A DNA stretch of 15,700 nucleotides from Trichomonas tenax (taxonomy: Eukaryota; Parabasalia; Trichomonadida; Trichomonadidae). Below, one piece after another: positions 7,670 to 15,700 of the stretch (position 1 is its first letter; each line of letters opens with the position of its first letter). The translations under genes and the position numbers were made by a program. The notes beneath the pieces were generated by a model. The model was not told the origin of the DNA. It made no database searches and saw only the letters and a program-made list of their open reading frames with translations. The stretch spans positions 1 through 15,700 of the forward strand of contig JALKBU010001152.1 in NCBI GenBank assembly GCA_023091735.1, in the 5' to 3' direction.

Positions 7670-8749
7670 TTAAGGGTCCTCTATGGCCAAATATAGGCTC
7701 TCAAAATATTCTATGAGATTGTCTAAAAAACGTATTTCCCATAATTTGATGCTTTTCAAGATAGAGAGATCTAGATTTACAATGATATTCGATTCTTTGC
7801 ACATAGCATATTAGAGGATATTCATTAATATCTCTCGCTTAAAAATCAATCAAAACTTAAAAATCATGGACTTTGAAAAAAAAGTGATTTTTTTTTTCAA
7901 AAAACACGAGTGATGTGAAAATCAGGACACTTTTTTCTTGCATTAATTCATTTGTCAATCATCACTTAGCAGTATTTTGGTAATGAATTTGCAAAATACT
8001 AACAGGGAGAAAATTTTAAAAAATCAGCAAAATTTGCATATTTCTCAGTTTCAAGGTATAATTTGCATTATTTGTAGAGCTGAGATCGCTGTAATGCCAA
8101 AATAAATTGAAAATACATGTTTTTGAAGATGATCTCACACAATTATGAATTTCACAACAAAACATTGATATATGAATATTAAGCATAAAAATAAATTAAT
8201 TATTACTCAAAAATTCCGCATTTTTTGAAAAACATATGAAAGCTTTAGGGCATTTACACGAAATAACGTAAGGGGAGACAGTTATGCTATCAATTCACGT
8301 GGACGAAAGCCTAGAACCAATGTAGAGCTATCCATAAATTTAGGTGTAATAATTCGTGTTATTTATGGATACAAAAGCACCTAATTGAAATAACATAGCT
8401 ATCATAGGCTATAGTAACTGTTTAATGCATCAAACAAATTGAACGCGAAGAAATAGCAGAATTTCATTGTGATTTGCTTGTTTATTTTACTACTTTACAA
8501 TTATCAGCATATTTTTAGCATGTATATATTCAAGTGGCTATTAAAATGGTAAATGATTTCACCTTTTCCCGCTGATTATTAATATTATAATTAAAAAGTT
8601 GAAATTGAGCTGCGATACTCCAAGCAATTAATCCTTAGCATGAGAGAAAACAAAATCAAGAAGGTTGTTTTTTTGGTGAATTTTTAAGTCAAAAATACAT
8701 CAAAAAAGTGAAGGACGATACAGGAAGCTTGGCCATAGCGGACCATTAA
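7670..8749. mobile_element. Possible non-autonomous transposon with TTAA flanks
   Basis: GGTCCTCTATGGCCAA (7675-7690) is repeated in reverse complement at 8729-8744 with one mismatch (15/16), in a spacer where GC-rich words are rare. TTAA stands at the same distance outside each end (7670-7673 and 8746-8749), as at insertion sites of piggyBac-type elements. The 1.07-kb interior is AT-rich and codes for nothing visible. The terminal G/A bases differ between the ends and TTAA is common in such DNA, so the call is tentative. Confidence 0.3.
8278..8421. repeat. 144-bp imperfect palindrome
   Basis: Arms around a centre near 8350 include ACAGTTA (8278-8284) with TAACTGT (8415-8421) and TATCCATAAAT (8329-8339) with ATTTATGGATA (8361-8371, 11 perfect pairs). 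AGCCTA (8308-8313) with TAGGCT (8405-8410) also pairs but is offset by about 9 bp. It lies inside the putative TTAA-flanked element. Confidence 0.4.
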
Positions 8750-9555
8750 TAAGTCAGAAAAAATTGAAAAAAAGAAAAAAAACGATGGATTTTACCTTCT
8801 GAAGTCATAGCTATACCAGATGTAAAAGAAAATCGTTAAAATTTTATGATATAATATTTTGATTTTTTGAGATTGCGTCGTTACTAATTATAATTATTAC
8901 GAACATACTCTCTAGCTCTATCATTATGATTTGTGATATTAATCCTATATTCCAATTTTCAGCCGATAACAAATTGAGGATATCCTCGAAAAAACTGATT
9001 CTCATTGAAAACCGACCGACGGTAATATAACGAAATCATATAACCTAATATTATTTAATAAGCTAACCGTTAACTTTTAAACATCTTCTACTAATTATTT
9101 TTTTGAAAATATTAAGACAATTGTCTAATTTTCAATATGAAATATATCCCCAGAATTAGATTTTAAAATGGAGCAAGATCCTTATGTAATAAGTTTTACA
9201 GTCGATTTTCTCTTTTTATTCCAAATAAAAATTGCATAAACTTGAGTATGTCAAAAGATATTGATTCAATATTATGAAAATAAATGGTGCATTTCAAAAT
9301 AAACTATTTATAAATATAAAGTACATATAATATATCAAAGGAATTGATTTTTAAAAGATATAAACTTGTTTGATTTGAAAATTTGTATAAAATTAGAAAT
9401 AAATAAAAAGAATTTCTGCCGTTTCGAATTCTGTTTTTCAAGATTTTGAGTGAAGTTTGATTGTAAAAAGTGAATGTTTAGAGATGCCATATCAAAATAT
9501 ACAATAAAAGTTAAATATAAAAGTGACAATTCTTGAAATCCTAAACGGCCATAAA

Positions 9556-11880
9556 ATGGAAGCAGAGCCAGCGCCGAATCTCTGGGAGGTTCCAGCAACA
9601 ACTGTACATGCCAATCGTCAAATGTTCGAAGAATTCCTCGATTATGATTTCAAAGAAGGCAAAATATACAGAGAAGCTGTAGATAAAGCAGTTAATGAGG
9701 GCAAAAACCGTATTCTCATCAATCTTGATGACCTCCGCGAATTTGAAAGGTCGTATCAGAAAGTATATTCGCAAGAACTCATCAGGAATCCAAGAGAATA
9801 CCAACAAGCGATTAATGAAGCATTAAACAACTACAGGAAAGAAGTTAACGCTAAGGGTGATATCACACTCACTTTTGGTATTACCGGCCCTATTGGCGAC
9901 CATTTAGTCTCTCCACGTCAATTAAATACTCGATTCTTAAATCACATCGTTTGCCTCGATGGCATTGTCACAAAGACGTCACTTGTCAATCCAAAGCTTG
10001 TTTCACTTGTTCAATACTGCCCAGCGACGAATCAGAGAATGAGAACTGAATTCCATGATGCTACTGATCTCACGCAGCGTCCATCACGCTTTGCCATACC
10101 AACGAAGGATGCAAATGACAATCCACTCGAAGTTGAGTATGGATTTTCATCTTTCATCGATCATCAAATCATCACAATTCAGGAGCGTCCAGAAACAACT
10201 CCAGCTGGCCAAATGCCACGCAGCTGTGATGTCATCGCCGAAGCAGACCTCGCCGACGCATGCAAACCAGGAGATCGCGTAAGAGTTTACGGCGTTTACA
10301 GAATACTTCCTTCTAAAGTTCAAGGCTCAGCGAGCGGCATCTATCACCCGATTCTCATCGCAAACTCAATTAACGTTGAAGCGCAGACACTGCAGCTCTC
10401 TCTCACGAAGAACGATGTCGAAAACATCAGGTTTATCGCAGGCTACAAAGATAACAAGCTCAGCGTCTCTGAGAACAAGAGCGTCTTAGATCTCCTCAGC
10501 AGATCAATTGCTCCATCAATCTACGGCTCGAAGCGCATCAAAGAGGCTATCGTTTTGATGCTCGCGGGCGGCTGCGAAACGAATCTTCCTGATGGAACAC
10601 ACATCAGAGGCGACATCAACCTTCTCATGGTCGGTGATCCATCCACAGCCAAGTCTCAGCTTCTGCGTCACGTTCTTAACATCGCTCCACTCGCTGTCCA
10701 TACAACAGGCCGTGGTGCATCTGGTGTCGGTCTCACCGCATCAGTTACAACAGACTCAGAGACCGGAGAGCGCCGCCTCGAAGCTGGCGCTATGGTTATT
10801 GCTGATCGCGGCGTCGTCTGCATCGATGAGTTTGACAAGATGGACGAGACAGACAGAGTTGCCATCCACGAAGCTTTAGAGCAGCAGACAGTCACAATCT
10901 CCAAGGCAGGCATCCACGCGACACTCAACGCTCGCTGCTCAGTCGCTGCTGCAGCTAACCCGGTCTGGGGCACATACAACCCTAACAGGAGTCCAATGGA
11001 CAATGTCGGTCTTCCAGACTCATTGATTTCAAGATTCGACTTGCTCTTCATTGTCCTCGACGAGCACAACCCACAGGTCGATGCAGCAATCGCCGACCAC
11101 GTTCTTGAGAACCACCGCTGGAAGTCAACAGGTGCAACAAACACATCGTATTCCGATGATGGTGTCTATCTCAAGGTTGATGCAATCCCACATCCAGAAA
11201 CAGAGCAGCAGAACTTCGTGACAGTCGAATTCCTCAAGAAGTACATCACACACTGCAAGGACATCAGGCCTAACTTGACGAAGCAGGCGAGCGACCTCTT
11301 AGTCAATGCATGGGCAGACATGAGAGCTGCGATGTCGAGAAAGACACAGCCAATCACACCAAGAACATTCGAAACACTGATCAGACTCGCAACAGCGTCC
11401 GCAAAGATCAGACTTAGCGAGGAAATCAACGAGCACGATGCACATGTTGCAATCTCACTTCTCAAGTTCTCTATCTATGGTGAGGACGAAGAGCCACCGA
11501 AGCCAAAGAGAAAGAGGCGCTTAGTCTCCAACTCCAAGAAGAACGACACATCTGAGTCAGAAGCAGTTTCAACAGAGTCCGAAGAAGAGAACTTAGTTGT
11601 CAAAGGCGATACTGAGAGTGATCACATCACAGACAGTGACAACGAGGAACCAAAGATTGTCTCCACAACAGTTGTCAACGAAGAGTCAGAGCGTAAGCGC
11701 AGAGCGTTCCAGGAAGTTCTCAGATACTTCATCAACGAGACAGACAAAGTCTCAGTTACTATCGATCAGTTCATCGAAACAGTCGAACTCCAGAAGGGCG
11801 TTGTCATCTCGCGTGATGAGCTTAAGCAGTTCCTTACCGAGATGAGTGTCACATATGATGACGAAAGTGTTGCATTTTAA
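9556..11880 (+). CDS. MCM3: DNA replication licensing factor MCM3
   Basis: The product has 774 residues. MCM3 is one of six subunits of the nuclear replicative helicase MCM2-7. The N-terminal OB region includes FLNHIVCLDGIVTKTSLVNP (127-146) and VQYCPAT (152-158), with the incomplete zinc finger characteristic of MCM3, then YGFSSFIDHQIITIQERPE (195-213). The AAA+ core has Walker A GDPSTAKSQ (360-368), Walker B VCIDEFDKM (421-429) and the arginine finger SRFDLLF (492-498). PKPKRKRRL (649-657) looks like a nuclear localisation signal. An acidic Ser/Glu-rich linker (663-700) and a C-terminal winged-helix-like domain (711-774) follow. ATG 9556 is used; upstream in-frame sequence to 9523 has no ATG. 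It is intronless, and its 3' end is convergent with the AspRS gene. The last 156 bp of shared sequence recur at 14961. Confidence 0.96.
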   Translation: MEAEPAPNLWEVPATTVHANRQMFEEFLDYDFKEGKIYREAVDKAVNEGKNRILINLDDLREFERSYQKVYSQELIRNPREYQQAINEALNNYRKEVNAKGDITLTFGITGPIGDHLVSPRQLNTRFLNHIVCLDGIVTKTSLVNPKLVSLVQYCPATNQRMRTEFHDATDLTQRPSRFAIPTKDANDNPLEVEYGFSSFIDHQIITIQERPETTPAGQMPRSCDVIAEADLADACKPGDRVRVYGVYRILPSKVQGSASGIYHPILIANSINVEAQTLQLSLTKNDVENIRFIAGYKDNKLSVSENKSVLDLLSRSIAPSIYGSKRIKEAIVLMLAGGCETNLPDGTHIRGDINLLMVGDPSTAKSQLLRHVLNIAPLAVHTTGRGASGVGLTASVTTDSETGERRLEAGAMVIADRGVVCIDEFDKMDETDRVAIHEALEQQTVTISKAGIHATLNARCSVAAAANPVWGTYNPNRSPMDNVGLPDSLISRFDLLFIVLDEHNPQVDAAIADHVLENHRWKSTGATNTSYSDDGVYLKVDAIPHPETEQQNFVTVEFLKKYITHCKDIRPNLTKQASDLLVNAWADMRAAMSRKTQPITPRTFETLIRLATASAKIRLSEEINEHDAHVAISLLKFSIYGEDEEPPKPKRKRRLVSNSKKNDTSESEAVSTESEEENLVVKGDTESDHITDSDNEEPKIVSTTVVNEESERKRRAFQEVLRYFINETDKVSVTIDQFIETVELQKGVVISRDELKQFLTEMSVTYDDESVAF

Positions 11881-12035
11881 TTTATATTGATTTTTGATAT
11901 TCTATTAAAGGGATTTGTGATTTTATAAACTATTTTTTTCTCATTTGATTTCTTAAACACCCAAAGCTGCACTAATATATGTTTAGCTTTGAGAATTGGA
12001 AAAAGAATGAATTAGAAAATAAAAAATTAATTCGT
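11881..12035. other. Convergent intergenic region (MCM3 and AspRS 3' ends)
   Basis: This short AT-rich gap must hold the 3' UTRs of two convergent genes. TAAA, the polyadenylation signal described for trichomonads, overlaps the AspRS stop codon on the minus strand. For MCM3 the first TAAA is at 11906-11909, 26 bp past the stop. Confidence 0.4.
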
Positions 12036-13655
12036 TTATGGATATGTACGTGTTGGGTCACGTGGGAATAGAGAACCACGGCGGACGTTGTGGAGGCCGA
12101 GGAAGAGGAATGTGATTCTGTCGAGACCGCAGCCGAGACCAGCGTGTGGCGGAGCACCATAGCTGAATGAGTCGACGTAAGCCTTGATTGGTGTAAGATC
12201 GACACCCTTCTTAGCAGCGCACTCGTTAAGAAGGTTGGAATCGTGGATACGCTGAGCGCCGGAGACGATTTCTTCACCACGGAGGAACATATCGTAAGAG
12301 TTAGAGTACATTGGATCGGATGGATCAGGCATTGTGTAGAATGGTCGGACAGCAGCTGGGAACTTATCGAGGATGAAGAAGTCTGTGCCGTACTTATCCT
12401 TGATGAGCCTGCCGAGGCATCTCTCGAGCTCTGTGTCGAGGTCCTGATCTGGCTTCATCTCTGGGTAGCCGTTCTCGTTGAGGAGCTTGACAGCATCCTT
12501 GAAGTTGATGATACATGGCTTGATTGTGAGATCCTTGACGTGCTCACCGAACTGTGCAGCGACAGCCTCGATTTCTGGCTGGCATTCCTTCTGAAGGCGT
12601 GTGAAGACTGTAACGAGGAGGTCCTGGAAGAGGTGGAGAGCCTCGTGGTAGTTTGTGTCGAAAGCCATTTCAGCATCGAGACCTGTGAACTCTGTAAGGT
12701 GGCGGTGTGTGAATGACTTCTCAGCACGGAAGACTGGGCCGATTTCGAAAACACGTGGCATACCAGAGACGACAGCCATCTGCTTGTAGAGCTGTGGAGA
12801 CTGGGCGAGGTAGGCCTTCGTGTCGAAGTACTTGACCTCGAAGACGTTGGAGCCACCCTCAGAAGCTGTTGGGATGAGCTTTGGTGTGTGGATCTCCTGG
12901 AAATCGCGCTCGAGGAGGAAGTCTCGGAAGAACTGGCAAACTTTGGACTGGAGTCTGAAGATAGCCTGATTAGCCATTGTACGGAGATCGAGAACACGGT
13001 TATCGAGTCTGAGCTTCTGTGTGACTGTTGGTGCCTTAGCAGCAGCGGACTTGGCCTTCTTAGCGTCCTTAGCCTTAGCCTTCTCCTGCTTCTTGAGCCA
13101 GTTCTTCTTGCGCTTCTCGACCTGCTCTGGTGTGAGCTTGTTGCCCTTCTCGTCGATTGGATCGCCGTCGGCGTCCTTTGGAAGTTCGAACTTTGGACCT
13201 TCCTCAGCGGCCTCTTCTGGCTTTCCGTTGAAAGCAGCCTCTTCGGCAGCCTCCTCACGTTCCTCATCGGCCTCTGTGATTCTGGAGCAGTCCTCGACCT
13301 GAATTGGAAGTGGCTGCTGAGATTTGGCGACGACGCGGACTCTCTGGGCCTGAATTTCGAGGTTCTGCTTTGTGCAGCCTGTGATTGGCTTCTCTGGGAC
13401 TGTAACAGTACCCTTGATCTCGACATAAGACTCAACTGGGATGTTAGCCTTTGTTGAGCAGTAGACTTGAATTGTAGCGATCTGGTCACGGATAACTAAG
13501 AATTTGCCACGGTTCTTAGCAAGGAAACCGCGGAATTCGATGACCTTGCCTGCGTGCTCCTCGGAAATCTGTGTGACGCGGACGAGGGTCCTTTCTGTTG
13601 TCTCTTGGGATTGGATGAGAGGAAGTTCTTCAATGACACAGTCTGGTTCTGCCAT
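12036..13655 (-). CDS. DARS: Cytosolic aspartyl-tRNA synthetase, eukaryotic type
   Basis: The product has 539 residues and charges tRNA-Asp with aspartate. Domains in order are a short N-terminus (1-22), an OB-fold anticodon-binding domain (23-110), a highly charged insert (about 127-210), and the class IIb catalytic domain. Catalytic signatures are LRLDNRVLDLRT (215-226), motif 1 around FLLERDFQEIHTPKLIP (246-262), the aspartate pocket SEGGSNVF (265-272) and AQSPQLYKQ (284-292), motif 2 FEIGPVFRAE...RHLTEF (303-323), and motif 3 GLGCGLDRITFLFL (506-519). It ends with the typical FPRDPTR. The charged insert contains RKKNWLKKQEKAKAK, which resembles the lysine-rich tRNA-binding motif usually placed N-terminal to the OB-fold in eukaryotic AspRS. 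Eukaryotic rather than bacterial identity is clear from the compact catalytic domain without the bacterial GAD insertion. The start is supported by the Initiator 14 nt upstream. Confidence 0.96.
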   Translation of the reverse strand: MAEPDCVIEELPLIQSQETTERTLVRVTQISEEHAGKVIEFRGFLAKNRGKFLVIRDQIATIQVYCSTKANIPVESYVEIKGTVTVPEKPITGCTKQNLEIQAQRVRVVAKSQQPLPIQVEDCSRITEADEEREEAAEEAAFNGKPEEAAEEGPKFELPKDADGDPIDEKGNKLTPEQVEKRKKNWLKKQEKAKAKDAKKAKSAAAKAPTVTQKLRLDNRVLDLRTMANQAIFRLQSKVCQFFRDFLLERDFQEIHTPKLIPTASEGGSNVFEVKYFDTKAYLAQSPQLYKQMAVVSGMPRVFEIGPVFRAEKSFTHRHLTEFTGLDAEMAFDTNYHEALHLFQDLLVTVFTRLQKECQPEIEAVAAQFGEHVKDLTIKPCIINFKDAVKLLNENGYPEMKPDQDLDTELERCLGRLIKDKYGTDFFILDKFPAAVRPFYTMPDPSDPMYSNSYDMFLRGEEIVSGAQRIHDSNLLNECAAKKGVDLTPIKAYVDSFSYGAPPHAGLGCGLDRITFLFLGLHNVRRGSLFPRDPTRTYP

Positions 13656-13661
13656 TATTTA

Positions 13662-13671
13662 AGATAAATGA
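13662..13671 (-). promoter_or_regulatory. Initiator (Inr) core promoter of AspRS
   Basis: On the minus strand TCATTTATCT precedes the ATG, with A+1 at 13669 and a 14-nt 5' UTR. It differs by one base from the reductase Initiator (TCATTTATTT), which supports both start calls. Confidence 0.65.
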
Positions 13672-14960
13672 TTTTGCCGACCAATAATTTACAATTACAG
13701 AAATCTAAATTTAATCATCATTTTTTCAATTCAAAAATTAACGATAAAGAATTTTTTCTTTGTTATCTTTGACATTTAAAATTTAGATCCAACATTGCTA
13801 TTATATTCGATATTTAAAGTAATTTTGTTCTTATTTCCATTTCAAGGTTTGATTTCGAACACATTTTTGCTAATTTTGAAATACTTAATAACAACATTCA
13901 ATATAATGTTTAAATTTTAAATAAAATCAGATTTTTTAATTATTATTTTTTTGATAATTTAAAATAATGAAAGCATAGATAGAACTATAATTGTGATTGA
14001 TATTTTTTTTTAAATTTTGTCAGAAAGTTAATTTTTGTTGAGTTATTTTATTATCTTTTAAATATAATCTTTGCATACTGTATAGATGATGTTTTCCTTG
14101 TTTTTGTGAAAAACAATTTATTTTTTATTTGCAACTTTTGACGATGTAATTACCATATGCATCGTCTTTTAAAGCCATTTTCGTAATTTGAGGCAAGATT
14201 TTTAAATTTTTCGAGAAATCCAAAATATATTTGAAAGGAATCAATCACTGGTCGGGCTGCGTATAACAATGCTCTTATCCAACATTTTTAGAGCTGTTAA
14301 TTATAGTTTTTTTTCTTCTCAATTCTGTTATTTTTGGTCATATTTCAACAATATTTTATCAATTCGGTTTAACGTTTGTTTACTTCATTAGTATTATGCA
14401 CTACTTTAATATAGTGTGTATTCAACAGCTTTTCAATAATTGCGACTTTATGAACGATGAATAAAAAATATTAAGGAGAAAATTTTTTTATCATGGGATG
14501 ATATTTAGCTGGTTGTATAGCAGTGAATATCTACAGGCGATCTCACACTTGTTCGTACACACGGCCCATAAATCGCAATAAATTTCTTCATCAGTCGACT
14601 CACTATAACTTTACGCATCAAATTCTTCTGCTATCACCAAAAATTATCGAGTTACACTGTGTACTATAATTAATTCCGTTTATCTCGATATCAACATAAA
14701 TTATCAATAAAACCATGCATTCACTCATTTGAAAACCATCAGTACTCTTCATTTATAATGTTGTTATATCATTTATCCTTGATAATGTGAACCTTTTCTT
14801 TTTGAAATAGATAAAGACTAGATTTATGTTTACAAAAACTCATTCGATGATCAGGAATCAGGATCAATACATATCACTTCCAATGGAACCAAGTTTTTTT
14901 TAATATCTCTGCAATTACTCAAACAGCGAAATAGCATTTTTTCATCTGCAATAACAAGAT
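13672..14960. other. AT-rich spacer upstream of AspRS
   Basis: About 1.3 kb without a credible coding frame. The only structure noted is a 7-bp inverted repeat GACGATG (14140-14146)/CATCGTC (14160-14166), which shares GCATCGTCTT with the repeat at 3172-3208. Long T- and A-runs dominate. Confidence 0.5.
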
Positions 14961-15130
14961 AAGTTCTTAGGTACTTCATCAACGAGACAGACAAAGTCTC
15001 AGTTACTATCGATCAGTTCATCGAAACAGTCGAACTCCAGAAGAGCGTTGTCATCTCGCGTGATGAGCTTAAGCAGTTCCTTACCGAGATGAGTGTCACA
15101 TATGATGACGAAAGTGCTGTTTTGAATTAA
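14961..15130 (+). pseudogene. Duplicated 3' fragment of MCM3
   Basis: 14961-15116 aligns without gaps to 11714-11869 of the MCM3 gene (offset 3247) with three differences in 156 bp: two synonymous changes (at 14968 and 14971) and one Gly-to-Ser. The MCM3 frame stays open over residues 721-768, diverges for the last codons (AVLN instead of VAF) and stops at 15128-15130. An in-frame TAA at 14960-14962 closes it upstream and there is no start codon, so it is a non-functional gene fragment. It corresponds to the C-terminal winged-helix-like domain. It has no poly(A) and ends before the original stop, so a retrocopy is unlikely. Confidence 0.93.
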
Positions 15131-15190
15131 ACAAAAATATGCCTCCTTTACATTTTTTTGGTGGTAATTTTATAAATTTTATTTTTATGA

Positions 15191-15700
15191 AAGATTTCTA
15201 ATGAATCTTTTGACTTTCATCGTCACATTCACAAAGATAACTCTCCAATCGATGTTTGGCGAATGTTCTACGACACTTCATATGACGGTAACACCTACGA
15301 AAACCTCAACAACTGCGAAGTTGAAACTTTGAACGACGAAATTTACGTTTATGAATGTTCATTCATTGACCAGCATAGTGGATCGATGTCTATTACTTCA
15401 CGAAATATCAAATTCCTCCATTCTTCATGTTTTTTCTATAATTGCAGCCGAAATAACATTGGCGGTGCCATTTATTTTAAATGCGATAGTCCAATCATTC
15501 AACACAGATTCTGTACGATAAATGCATTTGTTACAGATGGTTATGGGTTCCATTCATATACTAGATTGGCATTAAATAGCGATAAACAGAACTACGTCAT
15601 TGAATGTTCAATTTCGAATTGTGTCGAAGAAACAAAAAATTTTTTAATTTATTTTTATTATGGAAATTGCGGTGTTCATTCATCGAATATTTCTCGGAAT
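15191..15700 (+). CDS. N-terminal part of a parallel beta-helix (Pmp-like) protein, runs off the window
   Basis: An open frame begins after a TGA at 15188-15190 and reaches the right edge (170 codons). It shows beta-helix rungs with cysteines: NLNNCEVETLNDEIYVYECS, IKFLHSSCFFYNCSRN, then IGGAIYFKCDSPI, the GGAI motif of Pmp-type proteins, and YVIECSISNCVEE. The first in-frame ATG is at 15263 and gives no signal peptide. A signal-peptide-like start (ATG 15201, MNLLTFIVTFTKI) exists but in another frame, so the 5' end may be frameshifted or the gene decayed. The MCM3 fragment lies 60 bp upstream. Such proteins are expected at the cell surface or to be secreted. Confidence 0.55.

Larger units (their letters stand above)
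6649..9555. other. Long AT-rich spacer between uL14 and MCM3
   Basis: No frame in this 2.9-kb stretch looks coding. It holds the tRNA-like fragment (6831-6892), a pair of 16-bp inverted repeats with TTAA flanks (7670-8749), a 144-bp palindrome (8278-8421) and one exact E2F-type octamer (8565-8572). The remainder is homopolymer-rich AT sequence in which nothing specific is seen. The last 60 bp before the MCM3 ATG lack a TCATTTAT Initiator; the nearest TCA-type element is TCAAAATAT around 9493. Confidence 0.6.

Noticed and set aside
12455..13489. 344-codon minus-strand frame and plus-strand frames (12243-12716, 12888-13457, 13021-13302)
   Set aside because: Shadows of the AspRS coding sequence; the translations are Ser/Arg- or Leu/Glu-biased artefacts of its third-position bias.
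14961..15130. Processed retrocopy as origin of the MCM3 fragment
   Set aside because: Similarity stops before the MCM3 stop codon, with no 3' UTR and no poly(A) tract; a DNA-level duplication fits better.

Overview
The window looks like nuclear DNA of a parabasalid (trichomonad) protist; genus and species cannot be fixed from sequence alone. All genes are intronless. Two of them start 10-14 nt downstream of a TCATTTAT element that matches the trichomonad Initiator (TCA+1-Py-T/A). GC-richer coding blocks sit in very AT-rich spacers, and both window edges carry cysteine-rich parallel beta-helix surface-type coding sequence of a kind that is massively expanded in trichomonads. The proteins are eukaryotic (MCM3, uL14, cytosolic AspRS), except for a bacterial-type class II ribonucleotide reductase.

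Layout. 2-361 (+): 3' end of a beta-helix-like gene. 507-2351 (-): adenosylcobalamin-type class II ribonucleotide reductase with a TCATTTAT Initiator. 2398-3048: an unusual array of E2F-type sites (TTTGGCGC/TTTCCCGC) spaced about 102 bp apart, upstream of the reductase. 3170-5800: noncoding DNA rich in hairpins and inverted repeats, including a 93-nt near-palindrome and an 867-bp inverted-repeat unit. 5877-6154: 134-bp tandem repeats with a recurring TGACATGTAAA motif. 6226-6648 (+): ribosomal protein uL14 (eukaryotic L23). 6649-9555: AT-rich spacer with a tRNA-like remnant, a possible TTAA-flanked non-autonomous transposon and a 144-bp palindrome. 9556-11880 (+): MCM3. 12036-13655 (-): cytosolic aspartyl-tRNA synthetase, convergent with MCM3 across 155 bp. 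14961-15130 (+): a 98% identical, promoterless copy of the last 156 bp of MCM3 homology. 15191-15700 (+): 5' part of a second beta-helix gene, cut by the window edge.

How the genes relate. The reductase (dNTP supply) and MCM3 (replicative helicase) are both S-phase functions; uL14 and AspRS are translation housekeeping genes. There is no operon: each gene appears to have its own promoter. The strongest candidate for something undescribed is the periodic E2F-like array ahead of the reductase. E2F sites control reductase genes in animals and plants, but here they would control a laterally acquired B12-dependent enzyme.
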